Positions 41,689-51,137 of a stretch of DNA of 51,137 bases are shown here, piece by piece. Location: the NCBI GenBank assembly GCA_004335835.1, contig RWJK01001935.1, positions 1 to 51,137 of the forward strand, written 5' to 3'. Position 1 is the stretch's first letter. The number at the start of each line of letters is the position of its first letter. The DNA is from Scenedesmus sp. ARA3. Taxonomy: Eukaryota; Chlorophyta; Chlorophyceae; Sphaeropleales; Scenedesmaceae. The translations under genes and the position numbers were made by a program. Below the pieces are notes generated by a model. It made no database searches, had not been told where the DNA came from, and saw only the letters and a program-made list of their open reading frames with translations.

Positions 41689-43924
41689 TGCCCATAACAC
41701 TGAGTAGCAATACCACAGCAGTCTGAGCGTGTGTCGGTCTGCTGCGTACTACCGAGGGCCTAGGCTTGATGAGATCTGCCTGACACCTGAAGAACCATGT
41801 TGTGAAGTTGTGCACATAACACGATAACATAATATCACCTGTCTGCTGCTGAGCAGGTGGTCACCCCTGATGGTGACAGGCTGCCACCACATGTTGAGTG
41901 ACATGATAAAAAAAACGTATCTGCTGCTGTGCAGGTGGTCACTCCTGATGGTGACAGGCTGCCGGGTATGCTTGTGGAGGCAGCAGCAACAGCAGCAGGC
42001 CTGCACCTGAGGACGGTGAGGGAGGGAGCAGCAGCTTTGTTTGCACTGCTGCGTTGTTTGCACTGCTGTGCATGACAGCGCATGATGTTGCATAGCGGAT
42101 GCACAACCTGTTTTTCTGTGCACTTGCTTGAGGAGGAGGAGTTAGCACTGTGGTGCTTGTTATCATCCTTTGACCTTGTGCATCAATTGAGGCACCAATA
42201 CCAGGCCCTCAATGCTGCATTTGTGTGTGTATAAGACGATTTTAAGCATGGTGAAAGCGTATCTGTGCACGTTATGTGTGTACGTGCCTGCAGGGCTGCA
42301 ACTGCAACCCAGGCAGGTGCCTAGCCAACCTGGGCATCACACCAGAGGAGGTGAGGCCGGGGTTCAGGCACAACTGCACGGGGTTCAGTGGCGGGGCAAA
42401 GGCAGTTGACCACAACCATGTTCAAAGAGATTGTGCAGCACGCAGAAGCATGCGCAGTATGCTTTGTGCATCGGCAGCGGTTGTAGGTGTGCCGCGTATG
42501 AGTGAGTGTGTAGGGCGGCACGATAGCATTCGTAGCTCTTAGAGAAGCTCTTTGTCGCCTTGCATACCGACTTTCTGACGTGCTGCTGACGTTAAACTGC
42601 TCTGCAGGAGCGTGCGCGTGCAGCGCAGGGCCACACGGGCCCCATCTTGGTTGTAATGCGGCCCCGCACCTCAAGCATCGGCGGCAGGCTCATCTTCGAA
42701 CCCCCAACCACCACCACAAACACCTCAACCACCAGCAGCAGCGGCATCAAGGCCTCCGCAGCGTCTGCAGACAGCCCCTGTGCCCTCAGGGCTGCATCTG
42801 GCAGCCGCAGCAGCAGGGGCAGCATGGCGGGGCCGTCTGCTGCGAGGCAGCTGGTGCCTGTGCCGCTGCCGCTGGGCTCGGTGCGGGCCTCGCTGGGAGC
42901 AATGAGCACCTTTGAGGACTGCTTTGCACTGGTGAGATAGCTGGGCCCTGGCGAGATATAGGATCTACAAGCACTACTATCCAAGGCAGTCGTTCTCCAG
43001 CATCGCATTGTACAGCGTCTGCAGGTAGCAGGGAAAGACAGCAGCAGCATGCACAAACGCCTTGGGAAGTAGTGGTGCACCAAGTGTGCAAAGCACAATG
43101 TGGACGTGCACCGGAGGCGTTGTCTGGCCACTGCACAAAGTGCACGCCTCTGCCGCCTGCACATTGCCCAGCATCGGAAGCTACTGCATTACCTTGCACC
43201 AAAATCAATTGCGATCTTAACTTGTACTGACTCTGCAAGCCGCCGCCGCTGCTGCTGCTGCTGCTGCTGCTGCTGCCGCCAGGTGCGCTTCCTGGCGCTG
43301 ACCTTCACAGACTTTGAGGTGTGCGAGGCTGAGGTGGAGGAGGGAGAGAAGATCGTGCACGTGGTCAACGACAGGCAGCGGGTGAGCGGAGGTTTTTGTG
43401 GTGATGAACCTCCAAGCTATTGAATCAGCAGTCAATGAGACGCTTGGACAGCTCATTGGTTTGCTGCAGGGTTGATTGTGTCCTACCACGGTGTGCCTGC
43501 ATGGTGCATGATGATGTGCTGCATCATTACACAATGTGTTGCCTGCTATGCCGCGGCAGCTGCCACCGTGCTGTGACAGCATGCTGATGGTACTGCCTGC
43601 TGTACACCAGAAACACTTTGCCCATGAGCTCAACTGTGCATCTGCGGGGTGTGGAGGTGCGTGGCACTATCAGCGGCGCAGGCTGCCTGCTGTGCTGCAT
43701 GCTGACACAGTACTGCCTGCCACTCTCCTGTGCCGTCCCGTGTGCAGGTTGTTGAGGTGCGCGCCACCATCAGCAGCGCAGGCGCAGCAGAGGACCTGTG
43801 CCTGCTGGATGGCAGCCAGGGCACGCAGCACGCTGCTGCTGACGCCACAATTGATGAGGAGCCTGGCAGTGAGGAGTGTGAGGAGGGCATGGTGCTGTAC
43901 AACATGCTGTCTTACGCGTCCTAG
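37260..43924 (+). CDS. Molybdenum cofactor sulfurase-like PLP enzyme
   Basis: A class-V aminotransferase-fold protein related to MoCo sulfurase (ABA3/MOCOS), probably a PLP-dependent cysteine desulfurase. Fourteen exons: 37260-37287, 37487-37648, 38091-38277, 38508-38668, 38898-39253, 39502-39761, 40425-40480, 41257-41342, 41463-41609, 41935-42015, 42294-42350, 42608-42931, 43283-43381, 43748-43924. Phases agree, giving 726 residues. Landmarks: HYLDYTG, AFGNPHSRNPSS, FTKGATEGLKMVGEFFPW, VLDAAAY (Asp329), SFYKLFGYPTG with the PLP lysine Lys355, LEDGTLGYLNIAALKYGF, GCNCNPGRC (509-517, the persulfide-cysteine region) and RASLGAMSTFEDC. No MOSC domain follows; the last 95 residues are acidic. The exon 1 start and the donor at 42350 are the least certain points. 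Exon 9 ends with a GC donor. An assembly gap lies in intron 7. Exon echoes occur in several introns and after the stop. Confidence 0.85.
37817..38035 (+). repeat. Three acceptor echoes of MoCo-sulfurase-like exon 3
   Basis: Copies of the exon start (AAQYTTSMITSIMSELTS type) begin at 37817, 37905 and about 37988; the real exon starts at 38091. The first two keep AG acceptors; in the third AG has become CG. Each is followed by a CTG-rich stretch. Confidence 0.9.
39790..40207 (+). repeat. Three donor echoes of the PLP-lysine exon (exon 6)
   Basis: Copies of the last 105 exon bases (SFYKLFGYPTGLGALLV to GGGR) end at 39900, 40053 and 40207, each with a GTGTGT or GTGCGT donor. The real exon ends at 39761. 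Spacings are 139, 153 and 154. The first copy has a one-base insertion in the GYP region; the third and fourth units are nearly perfect. Confidence 0.94.
40362..40410 (+). repeat. CTG tract before MoCo-sulfurase-like exon 7
   Basis: About 15 CTG units with one CTGTTG interruption, ending just upstream of the acceptor TGTACTGCAG at 40424. Confidence 0.85.
40735..41075. repeat. ATGATGTGGTGTGACCCTG minisatellite containing the gap
   Basis: Units of about 24 and 29 bases share ATGATGTGGTGTGACCCTGTG and differ in their tails (GGC or TACACTTC). They occur on both sides of the gap, with about three units before and three after. The array lies within intron 7 of the MoCo-sulfurase-like gene. Confidence 0.93.
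40814..40998. other. Assembly gap (185 N)
   Basis: A run of unknown bases inside the minisatellite. The true length of the array is therefore unknown; the gap probably reflects assembly failure in a tandem repeat. Confidence 0.99.
41142..41181 (+). repeat. Acceptor echo of MoCo-sulfurase-like exon 8
   Basis: A copy of the exon's first 35 bases (LEDDTVGYLN) behind a CTGTCAG acceptor, 115 bases before the real start at 41257. Confidence 0.88.
41634..41688 (+). repeat. CAG tract following the GC donor of exon 9
   Basis: About 18 CAG units begin 25 bases after the exon 9 donor in the MoCo-sulfurase-like gene. This is one of few intronic CAG (rather than CTG) runs on the sense strand. Confidence 0.92.
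41857..41890 (+). repeat. Acceptor echo of MoCo-sulfurase-like exon 10
   Basis: A copy of the first 30 exon bases (VVTPDGDRLP) with a GAGCAG acceptor, 78 bases upstream of the real start at 41935. Confidence 0.88.
43650..43695 (+). repeat. Acceptor-side echo of MoCo-sulfurase-like exon 14
   Basis: A diverged copy of the exon start (VEVRGTISGAG), about 95 bases before the real start at 43748. The acceptor is not preserved. The following sequence (TGCCTGCTGTGCTGCATGCTGACA) also resembles sequence further upstream. Confidence 0.75.
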
Positions 43925-44775
43925 GTTTCACATTTCACCAGATGATGCATCTGCTTTGTTACAACCTTGCTTTTAGTCCAAAAGAGGTGCCGCATCTGAG
44001 GTGCCATGCTGTAGTCAATGGCTTTGGTATCTCAGCACAGGACCTGTGCCCATTGGATGGCAGCCACAGCATGCAGCATGGCGTAGCAGCAGGCGATGCC
44101 ACCATTGATGAGGAGCCTGGCAGTGAGGAGTGTGAGGAAGGGCATGGTGCTGTACAACATGCTGTCTTACGCGTCATAGGTCAGTGAGAGCCTGGACTGC
44201 TGAGCCAGGCGCCTTCCTGTCATCAAGGAGTGTAAAAGAAGGGCACCAGCGGTGCTGTACAATATGCTGCCCCAAGCATTATGACTGGTGTGTCGCGATC
44301 TGCAACTTTGGTTCCACTGAGGCTTCGGGGGAAGGCTGTGCTGTTTCAGGGGTGTATAGGGGCACTGCTGGCAGTGAGGAGTGTGAGGAGGGGCTGGTCA
44401 CCAGCAGTGCTGTACAACATGCTGTGTATGATTTGCAACTGGTGTGTCACGTCTCAGAAGGGTCCCAAGTTGGGTGCCCACAGAGGTCTGAGGCAATGTG
44501 TCTCATCGGAACGTGCTGTGCTGGGGCCTGGGCTGGCATATTGAACGGGGGAGGAGGGGCTGTTGTTGTACAACATGCTGTCGTATGCTTATGCTTATAT
44601 GAAGAAAGTTGCTTCATAGGTTATGTGCCGCAGCTTACGTACCGTGCAGCGGCCTGTAGGTTTGATGTCCGCTGCTTACTAGCAGTGCAGCCTGTGGGTG
44701 AGGGGTTCTGGACCAGGGGTAGCACTGACGGTGAGGATTGTTTGGATGGCCTGGTGCTGCACAACATGCTGTAGT
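43925..44775 (+). repeat. Series of decaying post-stop echoes of MoCo-sulfurase-like exon 14
   Basis: At least five copies of the terminal coding segment follow the stop codon: about 44030-44180 (DLCPLDGSHS to a shifted frame ending TACGCGTCATAG), 44210-44275, 44350-44422, 44545-44590 and 44695-44774. The common core is GGCAGTGAGGAGTGTGAGGA then GTGCTGTACAACATGCTG. Similarity falls from the first copy to later ones. Confidence 0.88.
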
Positions 44776-45240
44776 ACGGGCCATCAGCTATTTAACATGG
44801 AGTTTTCAGAGTTTAGTATGTGATTATGTGCACCAGCACCTGGAAAGTCGCAAAGCCGCCTAGGGCTTTGGGAGGAGTGCTGTGCTGGGACTTGCTGGCT
44901 TACATGCTTGTATCCACACCAACCATCGTAGTTAAGTTTGCCCAGAACCATCAGCACTGCCAAAGTTCATCCCAATAACGTCCCACAGCAGGCCACACAT
45001 CCGCTTATCAATTGTGTTTATAAGCAATAGCTGCAGCCTGCCGTGCATGGCCCAGCAGCCGCCAAACGCAAAACCACAGAGCTGCTTACACACAACCATA
45101 AGCAATCGCTGCTTCACGGTGACCCCAATCGTAGGATCGATGATGTTTGAACACAGGATGGCATTTCATGCACTTGTGCAGATGCAGATACCATGATGTC
45201 CATGCATAACACTACTTTTTCCCTCAGCACATGGACAAAA
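44776..45240. other. Intergenic stretch, nothing recognised
   Basis: No coding or RNA feature could be supported. The CAGC-rich half near 45040-45110 contains no motif I recognise. Confidence 0.35.
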
Positions 45241-45615
45241 TTATGCAGGACTAGTTGGTCGCGGCATTCTGCAGTCGGATCCATCCATAATACAGCTGGC
45301 CAACAGTGCTTGCAGTGCTGGCCACTGCTGAGTGCTCACACCCAGTAAAACTTGTAGTGACTCGGCCTCCAAACCAGATGCGCTGAGAGCGGACATTGAG
45401 CCTGCAAGCTGCATGCTTGGGGCTGCACAGTCACGCGGAGCGCAGCGCGACAATAAGTAAGGTAATAACAATGAGGATAAGCTCAGACATACAGCAGTGC
45501 AGTCGGGTACTGCTGACCTGCCTGACCTGTAGCTGCGATGCAAGGCCCCACAAGGCCTATACATCAGCACACCAGCAGCCCCAGGCAAAATGTTGGCATA
45601 CCATGCTGGCTGCAC
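45241..45615 (-). CDS. Uncertain minus-strand reading frame
   Basis: A 124-codon frame with a plausible-looking C-terminal half (MSALSASGLEAESLQVLLG, QQWPALQALLASCIMDG). No family is recognised. It might be the last exon of an unannotated gene or chance. Low confidence. Confidence 0.2.
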   Translation of the reverse strand: MQPAWYANILPGAAGVLMYRPCGALHRSYRSGRSAVPDCTAVCLSLSSLLLPYLLSRCAPRDCAAPSMQLAGSMSALSASGLEAESLQVLLGVSTQQWPALQALLASCIMDGSDCRMPRPTSPA

Positions 45616-45836
45616 TTGTTATCACAACAGCATCGGCTAGTGTCAAACCACAAACAGTTCAGCACACTTGTCAAAAAGCCTATCATTTTTCTGGCAAGCA
45701 AGTAGCACGCATGCAACACACATCATACAGAATGGTATGCCATGGCGATGCACCCGCCTGCCCCTCTGCACCACACCACAGCCGCAAGCCAAACCTGAAA
45801 CACACCACTACAACACCGCAGCCACCTTGTGGCAAG

Positions 45837-46915
45837 CTAAGGAATCGTAGTAATGTCACAGTCAGGGTCTACTGACACCGCCACCTGCATGCCTGCCAAG
45901 CAACTGCTGCCGAGGTTTTGGATGTTCACAACCTCTCCTGCAGGATTTCCTGAAGGCCAGATCAGGATCTGACTGTACAAAGATCCAATGGAAGGACAAA
46001 TTTTTGGACCCACAAGGCATTGGAGTTTTGGGAGGTGCATTCACAAAGCTGTCAGGAATGACCCAGGACAGATCCAGCTGCACGTTTGGCACTGCTGCAT
46101 TGCCGCACAGCGACACGCGCAGGCACATGCCGGCAGCTAGCCGTGAGAGGTGAGCTGGTGTGATTGCAAGGCTGTAGGTGGCTGTGGTAGTGGTGTTGTG
46201 CTATCCATGCAGCTGAGAGTGGTGGTAGTGGCTGGGGTGACACCATCTGCTTGGCAGGTGCTGATGATCGGCTCTCCTGGCAATGGTAGTGTGATAACTG
46301 TCGCCAAACTGCCGCCTGTTGGAGGTTTGGGCAGACTCGGCACCAGCGGCACAATGCAGGCGGCGTTAATGCAGCTTTCCGTGCTGTTGCACTTGACGCC
46401 ACACGCGCCGCAGTTGCGGTTGGTGCCGAGCACGTCGCACTGCCCGTTGCAGCGTGTGAGGGTCCCACCGCTGCCACTGGCGCAGCAATCCGAATCAGTG
46501 CTGCAGCCATCATTGAGCTGGCTGCAGCCGCCGGTGCACGTGCCGTCTGTGCATACCAGGCCCGTGCCAGGGCAGCAGGGCCGGTCTGTGCACTGGGAAC
46601 CTTTGAAACCACACCCGGCAGGAGGGATGTTTGCTGCTCCGCAGGTGTTTGTTGTTGGACTGCAGCTGAGGCTGAGACAGCAGGATCCAAGCGTGCATTG
46701 TGTGCTGCCCTCAGAACCGCACGCCGTGCAGCTGCCGCCCTTGCACACTGGGTTGGGTTGACTGCATGACTTGCCACAACCCCGGCAGTTGGCGCGGTCG
46801 GTTGCAAACGCAGTGCGTGTGTTGACACAACCTCCGTTGCAGCACTGCAGACCATTGCTGCACTTCTTGCCGCAAGCGCCACAGTTGTCGTTGCTGCTGG
46901 CCAGGCTGACGCAGC
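45837..46915 (-). CDS. Cysteine-rich, probably secreted protein with Stig1-like repeats (frame-broken, 5' end unknown)
   Basis: A Cys-rich extracellular-type protein. From a likely acceptor (TTGCTTCTGCAG, ending at 46916) the frame reads SNDNCGACGKKC, then ANCRGCGKSCSQPNPVC, a middle part with CC and CxxxxxC pairs (QCTLGSCCLSLSC, DRPCCPGTGLVCTDGTC, STDSDCCASG) and NRNCGACGVKCNSTESC. The three NC(G/R)xCGxxC units resemble those of plant Stig1 proteins. After a Pro/Thr-rich linker, convincing sequence continues in another frame (TATYSLAITPAHLSRLAAG, VSLCGNAAVPNVQLDLSWVIP) and then back in the first frame (NIQNLGSSCLAGMQVAVS to DCDITTIP, stop at 45837). So two compensating frame changes lie near 46160-46200 and 46000-46020. 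They may be sequencing errors, tiny introns or real lesions. No start codon or signal peptide exon was identified. Confidence 0.55.
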
Positions 46916-46963
46916 CTGCAGAAGCAATGCACAGGGCAGGGCACAGTGCACAGGACGCGCGGC

Positions 46964-46965
<2 letters not shown>

Positions 46966-47000
<35 letters not shown>
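46966..47000 (-). repeat. CTG tract (sense of the Cys-rich gene) upstream of its acceptor
   Basis: About 11 triplets read as CAG on the plus strand and CTG in the direction of the Cys-rich gene. They lie 50-85 bases upstream of its first recognised acceptor, the same arrangement as in the plus-strand genes. Confidence 0.85.
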
Positions 47001-47003
<3 letters not shown>

Positions 47004-47080
47004 GTGTCGCCATTAGGTAAACACAGACAGCTCAGCAGCATATCCTGGCTGCAGTACAGCTTGAGCGCATGCTATAGTGG

Positions 47081-47083
<3 letters not shown>

Positions 47084-47134
<51 letters not shown>
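47084..47134. repeat. (CTG)17 tract
   Basis: Seventeen pure CTG units on the plus strand, upstream of the tyrosine-recombinase exon by about 180 bases. Confidence 0.95.
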
Positions 47135-47137
<3 letters not shown>

Positions 47138-47313
47138 TAGGATGTGGCACAACCATATCCTGATGGATCTGTGAGGTAGTGCACATGTTATTGCCATTGT
47201 TACCCTAGTTGCGTCGTGTGAGTATGTAAGGTCGCAGCAGTTCATATAATACTGCATGCTTTTCATTGCAGCACCATCGTTCGTGTGCTGCTTTTGTAGT
47301 TTTGCTTTTGTAG

Positions 47314-47562
47314 TCGCTGCTGTCGCGCGCTGGCGTTGACAGCAGCAAGTACTCTGGCCACAGCTTTCGCCGCGGTGCGGCAACGTTTTCTCTCATGGCT
47401 GGTATTCCTGGCGTCATGATCAAAGAGCTGGGTGCGTGGAAGAGCCAGGTGTACCAGATCTACTTGGATCTGTCACTGAGCCAGAAGCTGTCTGTGCACG
47501 CTCGTTGGTTTGATTGCATGGCTGCTGGGCAGCTTGGTGAGGAGTATATGTCTGGGGCTTGA
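47314..47562 (+). mobile_element. Tyrosine recombinase C-terminal fragment (DIRS/Crypton-type)
   Basis: The frame reads SLLSRAGVDSSKYSGHSFRR and continues GAATFSLMAGIPGVMIKELG, AWKSQVYQIYLDLS, ending EEYMSGA at a stop. This has the HxxR box (HSFRR), the following hydrophobic helix and the WKSxxYxxYL box with the nucleophilic Tyr, the signature of tyrosine recombinases used by eukaryotic DIRS, Ngaro and Crypton elements. Upstream is TTTTGCTTTTGTAG, so it may begin at an acceptor; otherwise a stop codon precedes it. The N-terminal catalytic Arg region and any reverse transcriptase were not found. The fragment itself has no lesion. Confidence 0.75.
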
Positions 47563-48040
47563 CTGGTTCTGCTGGCTTCTTTCTCGGGCGTTGTGTTGGG
47601 CAATGGGCAGTTGGTCTGTGTGCGGCTGCAGTGGCAGCACTGCTGCACTGCATGCGTGGTATCTGCTGGGCCTGGGCGCCCAGGCAGCTTCTGGCACACA
47701 GCCTTGGTTACAGCATACCTTCACCCAGTCACCCCCCTTACACACAGTAATGTGTGGCTGTTAGATGTTACATAGGCCCTACTGTAAGTAACCGATTCCG
47801 ATTGGACACGGTAACAGGCAGATCCTGTGCCGTGTGTCCTGTGCACTGGCCCTGCAGTGATGCAGGCTAAGGTTCCACTGCAATAGACTGGATGCATCCG
47901 GTGAATTGCAGAACGAACATGAAGCCTATAACTCACGTTTGAGATGGCAGTAATGTCGGTCTAATCATCCTCAGCACTCCTGACATTGCTGCCACTGCTG
48001 CCGCTGGGGCTGCCTCTGCTGCTTCTGCTGTCTGCTGCCA
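47563..48040. other. No recognisable gene downstream of the recombinase fragment
   Basis: Possibly the 3' part of the mobile element; no terminal repeat was found by eye. Confidence 0.3.
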
Positions 48041-48283
48041 TCACTCTATAACGGCAAGATTTGGCCTGCTGCTGCTGGTGCTGCTGCTGCCAGGAGCTGC
48101 AGAAATATCACACTCGCTTTTGGCAGAGCCGCAGGACACCGTGCCCAGGGCACACTTCTTTTGCTTGCCTAAATCAGGATCAATGCTGGCAGCATTAATC
48201 ACCTGCAAACCAGGTATGTGGCGCGTGTGCAGCAGCGGCAGCATGGTTTGCTTGTGTTTCGTGCAGATGACAGCATGTAACAA
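48041..48283 (-). other. Possible orphan minus-strand exon
   Basis: After a likely acceptor (ACCTGGTTTGCAG on the minus strand) the frame reads VINAASIDPDLGKQKKCALG and then TVSCGSAKSECDISAAPG before running into Ser codons. It looks more like protein than chance and could belong to a Cys-rich gene, but no partner exon was found. Confidence 0.3.
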
Positions 48284-51137
48284 GTATTCCGAGTGCAGTT
48301 GCTCGTGATGCAGTCAGCTGCATAGCGCTGGTGCAGGAAGTGTCAGAGGGTCTTGGGCGGCAGCTTAATCTACGCTACCCTGTGCAGGCACGCACATGCA
48401 GCATATTGCACTCCCCGACAGTCGCAGTGCGACGTCGCCGCGCTAAACTTGCTGCTTGAGATGCTGGAGAGTAGCAAGCACGGCGTGGTGACATGTTGCT
48501 TTGGTCTTTGCTGTGCTGATACAATCTTGTGGCAGACAATTCTGACATGCCGGTTTCACCGCTGCTGCCATGCACCAGGCATGACCAGCTGACTTAAGTC
48601 AAAAGCTTTTGCCAGGCTGGCACACTCTGTTTGAGACAAATGCAGCAGTGCACGTTTCACACTGCTGTTGCAGCAAAGCACTACTATTCTTGTGATTCCC
48701 GAACGCTCACGAGCTCCTCTACACGGATCTACCAAGCGATACACGGTACACACGGCTGACAGCTGCTACAGCTGTGCCACACAGGGCAGTCTGCTGTTTT
48801 CAACAACTTGTCCATGGACCTGGCCAGGCCCCACCGCGGCCAACACGAGGGAGCTCACAGCTACCAGAAGAGTTTGGTACATCATCGTTACTACTCCAGG
48901 ATACCGGCAAACAGCTGTGCTGGCCACGATGTGTGGACGAGTTTTGACACCTCAGGAGTGTGCTGTAGAGTGCACCGGCGAACCGTCACAAGCTCATCCT
49001 GCTGTCGCCAGTGCCCATTAAAGTCATCATGATTTATGTCTTACTTCTTGGAAGCTTTGGTAAATCGGATCTCTTCCGAGGAGTGTCAAGCCCGATACGG
49101 TCGTTCAATCGATACTCTTCAGCTGTGCACTGTCAGATATTATGAAGTAGTGAAAAACGTTATGAAAACGATAGGTGTTGAGAAAATAGGCTCTGCCACA
49201 GAAGCAATGGCATGACCATCGTTCTGAGCGTATGGAGGACGATGGGCGTAACACACTCGCGATCGCCCAAACGTGTAGCACCTTTGGGCTGTTCATATGG
49301 AAACTGCTACGACAAATCCATATGTAGTCATCAATGCAGTGCAGTTCTTGTTTTGTTATGCACCTGGCAGCGCCACAGCATGCGTGCGCGTGCGGGTCGG
49401 GTGACTCGCCCGGGCGGGGGCCCCCGGTGCACGGGGACACGTGCGCACGTGCCTAGGCCTGCAGGCAGTCTGTTGCTGCACCAGGATCCACTCGGACCCC
49501 AACATAGCTGTGACTTTGCAGTTTGCACACCGCGTCAGAAAAACAACTTTTCTTTAAAGTACAATGCGCCAAGGGCACCCCAGCCGGTTCTGCACTGACT
49601 AGAAGGTGGTCAGCGCAGTGCGCAGCAGCCGGGACAAGTTACAAGTTCTACAGCATGCCCGGCTTATTCCGGCGTGCGTAAATTAAGGAAGAGGGTTAGT
49701 GAGCCGAGACTCAGCAGCCGTGACAATGACTGCAGGACGCTGCACGACATGGTCAATCTATTGATTGTAACAGGCCTGTTACCTAGGTACAGCTTGTGCC
49801 TGAGGTCACGTTACCACGGCTACTGTGGCACAGAGGGAAACTGAATATGAGTAACAGCAGAGCCATCTGCTGTGGCTCACCATGATGCTGCAGCCGCTGC
49901 CAGCGGCTGTGGCGGCGCCAACCTGACCAGCACAACATTATCAAGAGTTGCAGGAACTATTTCCTGCAATGTCTGAATGCAACATAATGCTCACCCACAT
50001 GTCCAGAAGGGCCCCCCGCCACCATGGCTGCTTGAACCTCAGACACCACTGCCGTACGCGTGCCCTCACTGGGTAAGGTGTCCAACATCATGGTGTAAAA
50101 GGACGAATGTAAAGTTTACATTGTAAACGGCTTCTGGATTTTCAAGAACCATACGAATGCATAACAACGCACCGCACGCAATGCTTGGCGGGCTGAGCAT
50201 GTGATCACAACCATGAGTGTGTGCCTAGGCCTGTGTACAGATGTTTTGAGGCGCGATGGCCTCTAAACTTGTGGCAGCCTGATGCCGCGACGTCTTCCAG
50301 GACACACAAGCACATGTATGTGATATGCTTCTGCAGGCGGCGTGCAATGCCGCAAACGCCTGCCGGATAACATACATGCAAAATCACCAGTCCACTGTAC
50401 AATCAAAGCCGCCCCGCCTGCAGCTGCAGAACTAACAACAGCCAAGCTAGCAGATTATAGGCAGCTGCCTGGCATCTGTAGCTCCTGCTCTGGATGCCCC
50501 CACATTCCTGCCGGATGCATCCTTTTAAAAGATCCTCCTAATACTGCTGATGCAACACTCAACCTCCCCATGCGCCCCATTGCAGCACACACCCAACACA
50601 TTGTACAGCACAGTGTACAACAACCTAATACGTTGCCCCGCCACCGTTTGACACAAAACATATGTGCCCGCATGGTTCTGCGGACTCACACACGTGGTGC
50701 GAGCGACGCACACGCACACATGATTGCCACGCCGCCGTGATGTTTTTGCGATGCCAACAGCTGCAACACACTGTTGCAGTGCAGACAGAGCAGGGCTTGT
50801 GGACCATACCCACACACACAAACAGAAGCGGCGCTCCACACCAATAGACCACAATCAACATGCATCTCAATGCACACATAGTACATACACCACCTGCTTC
50901 ACATGCTACCAAACTCTGCAAAATCCATATTAACACCAAGCGTCCGCACCGCGCAAGGATGCCACCACAGGCACAATGTGTGCCAGGGGGCAGAAAACAG
51001 GCGGATGCCACCCTATGGTGTATGCCAGCCTGAGCTGCCACCACTCGTAGAACAACCGCAGGTTGCTGACGTCGCTGCTCGTGTGACATAGTGCCAAGGC
51101 GCCGCAACAGACCCTAGGGTACAATGCAATACCCCCC
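48284..51137. other. Terminal stretch without a recognised gene
   Basis: Frames on both strands are short and lack recognised motifs. A GC-rich block with overlapping palindromes (about 49380-49465, CGCCCGGGCGGGGGCCCCCGG region and GTGCGCACGTGC) stands out. No tRNA cloverleaf, rRNA or triplet tract of note was seen. Confidence 0.4.

Noticed and set aside
48668..49032. Overlapping plus-strand frames that could be a small gene
   Set aside because: Two frames compete, neither has a recognised motif or supporting splice sites.
49380..49465. GC-rich palindromic block as a possible origin or terminator
   Set aside because: Self-complementary words are present, but nothing beyond composition supports a specific function.

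Overview
This window is nuclear DNA from a plant-lineage eukaryote, most likely a chlorophyte green alga; I cannot name the species. The reasons are spliced genes with GT-AG introns of mostly 80-600 bases, a uroporphyrinogen decarboxylase with a transit-peptide-like N-terminus, plant-type MED30, DEAH9/DHX35 and DUF506 homologues, and very heavy CAG/CTG repeats that give poly-Ala, poly-Ser and poly-Gln inserts. Exons were joined by eye using splice signals, reading phase and family conservation. Six of the seven main models are multi-exon chains of 5-14 exons that close in frame over their whole length; the seventh, MED30, has two exons.

Layout. 1-2000: decayed repeats with a Ty3/gypsy integrase relic. 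2097-2971: detached copies of the last exons of DHX35 and MED30. 3152-3997 (-): MED30. 4666-13900 (+): DHX35/DEAH9 spliceosomal helicase, 14 exons, 712 aa, divergent from MED30. 14576-21499 (+): 1170-aa membrane-anchored protein with a C-terminal CRAL-TRIO (Sec14) domain. 22984-26098 (+): DUF506 (PDDEXK-like) protein, 658 aa. 27330-31475 (+): uroporphyrinogen decarboxylase, 390 aa. 32671-35615 (+): 497-aa low-complexity protein with a PPR-like C-terminus. 36557-36808: orphan exon. 37260-43924 (+): molybdenum-cofactor-sulfurase-like PLP enzyme, 726 aa, no MOSC domain, with an assembly gap in one intron. 45241-45615 (-): uncertain reading frame. 45837-46915 (-): cysteine-rich, probably secreted protein with frame breaks. 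47314-47562 (+): tyrosine-recombinase C-terminus of a mobile element. The last 3.5 kb shows no recognisable gene.

The genes are unrelated housekeeping and accessory functions, not a pathway; only MED30/DHX35 look paired, through a shared 5' region.

The main discovery is a structural habit. In DHX35, the CRAL-TRIO gene, UROD and the MoCo-sulfurase-like gene, most introns contain diverged partial copies ('echoes') of the neighbouring exon. Copies of an exon's 5' part, with its acceptor AG, lie upstream of the real exon. Copies of its 3' part, with its donor GT, lie downstream. Copies of terminal exons lie beyond the stop codon. I count about 65, often in regular tandem periods of about 80-155 bases, up to four acceptors in a row. 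This fits repeated tandem duplication across exon-intron junctions, which is nearly neutral because one intact junction always remains. MED30, the internal introns of DUF506 and the PPR-like gene lack echoes. A second habit is that sense-strand CTG repeats sit just upstream of many 3' splice sites.
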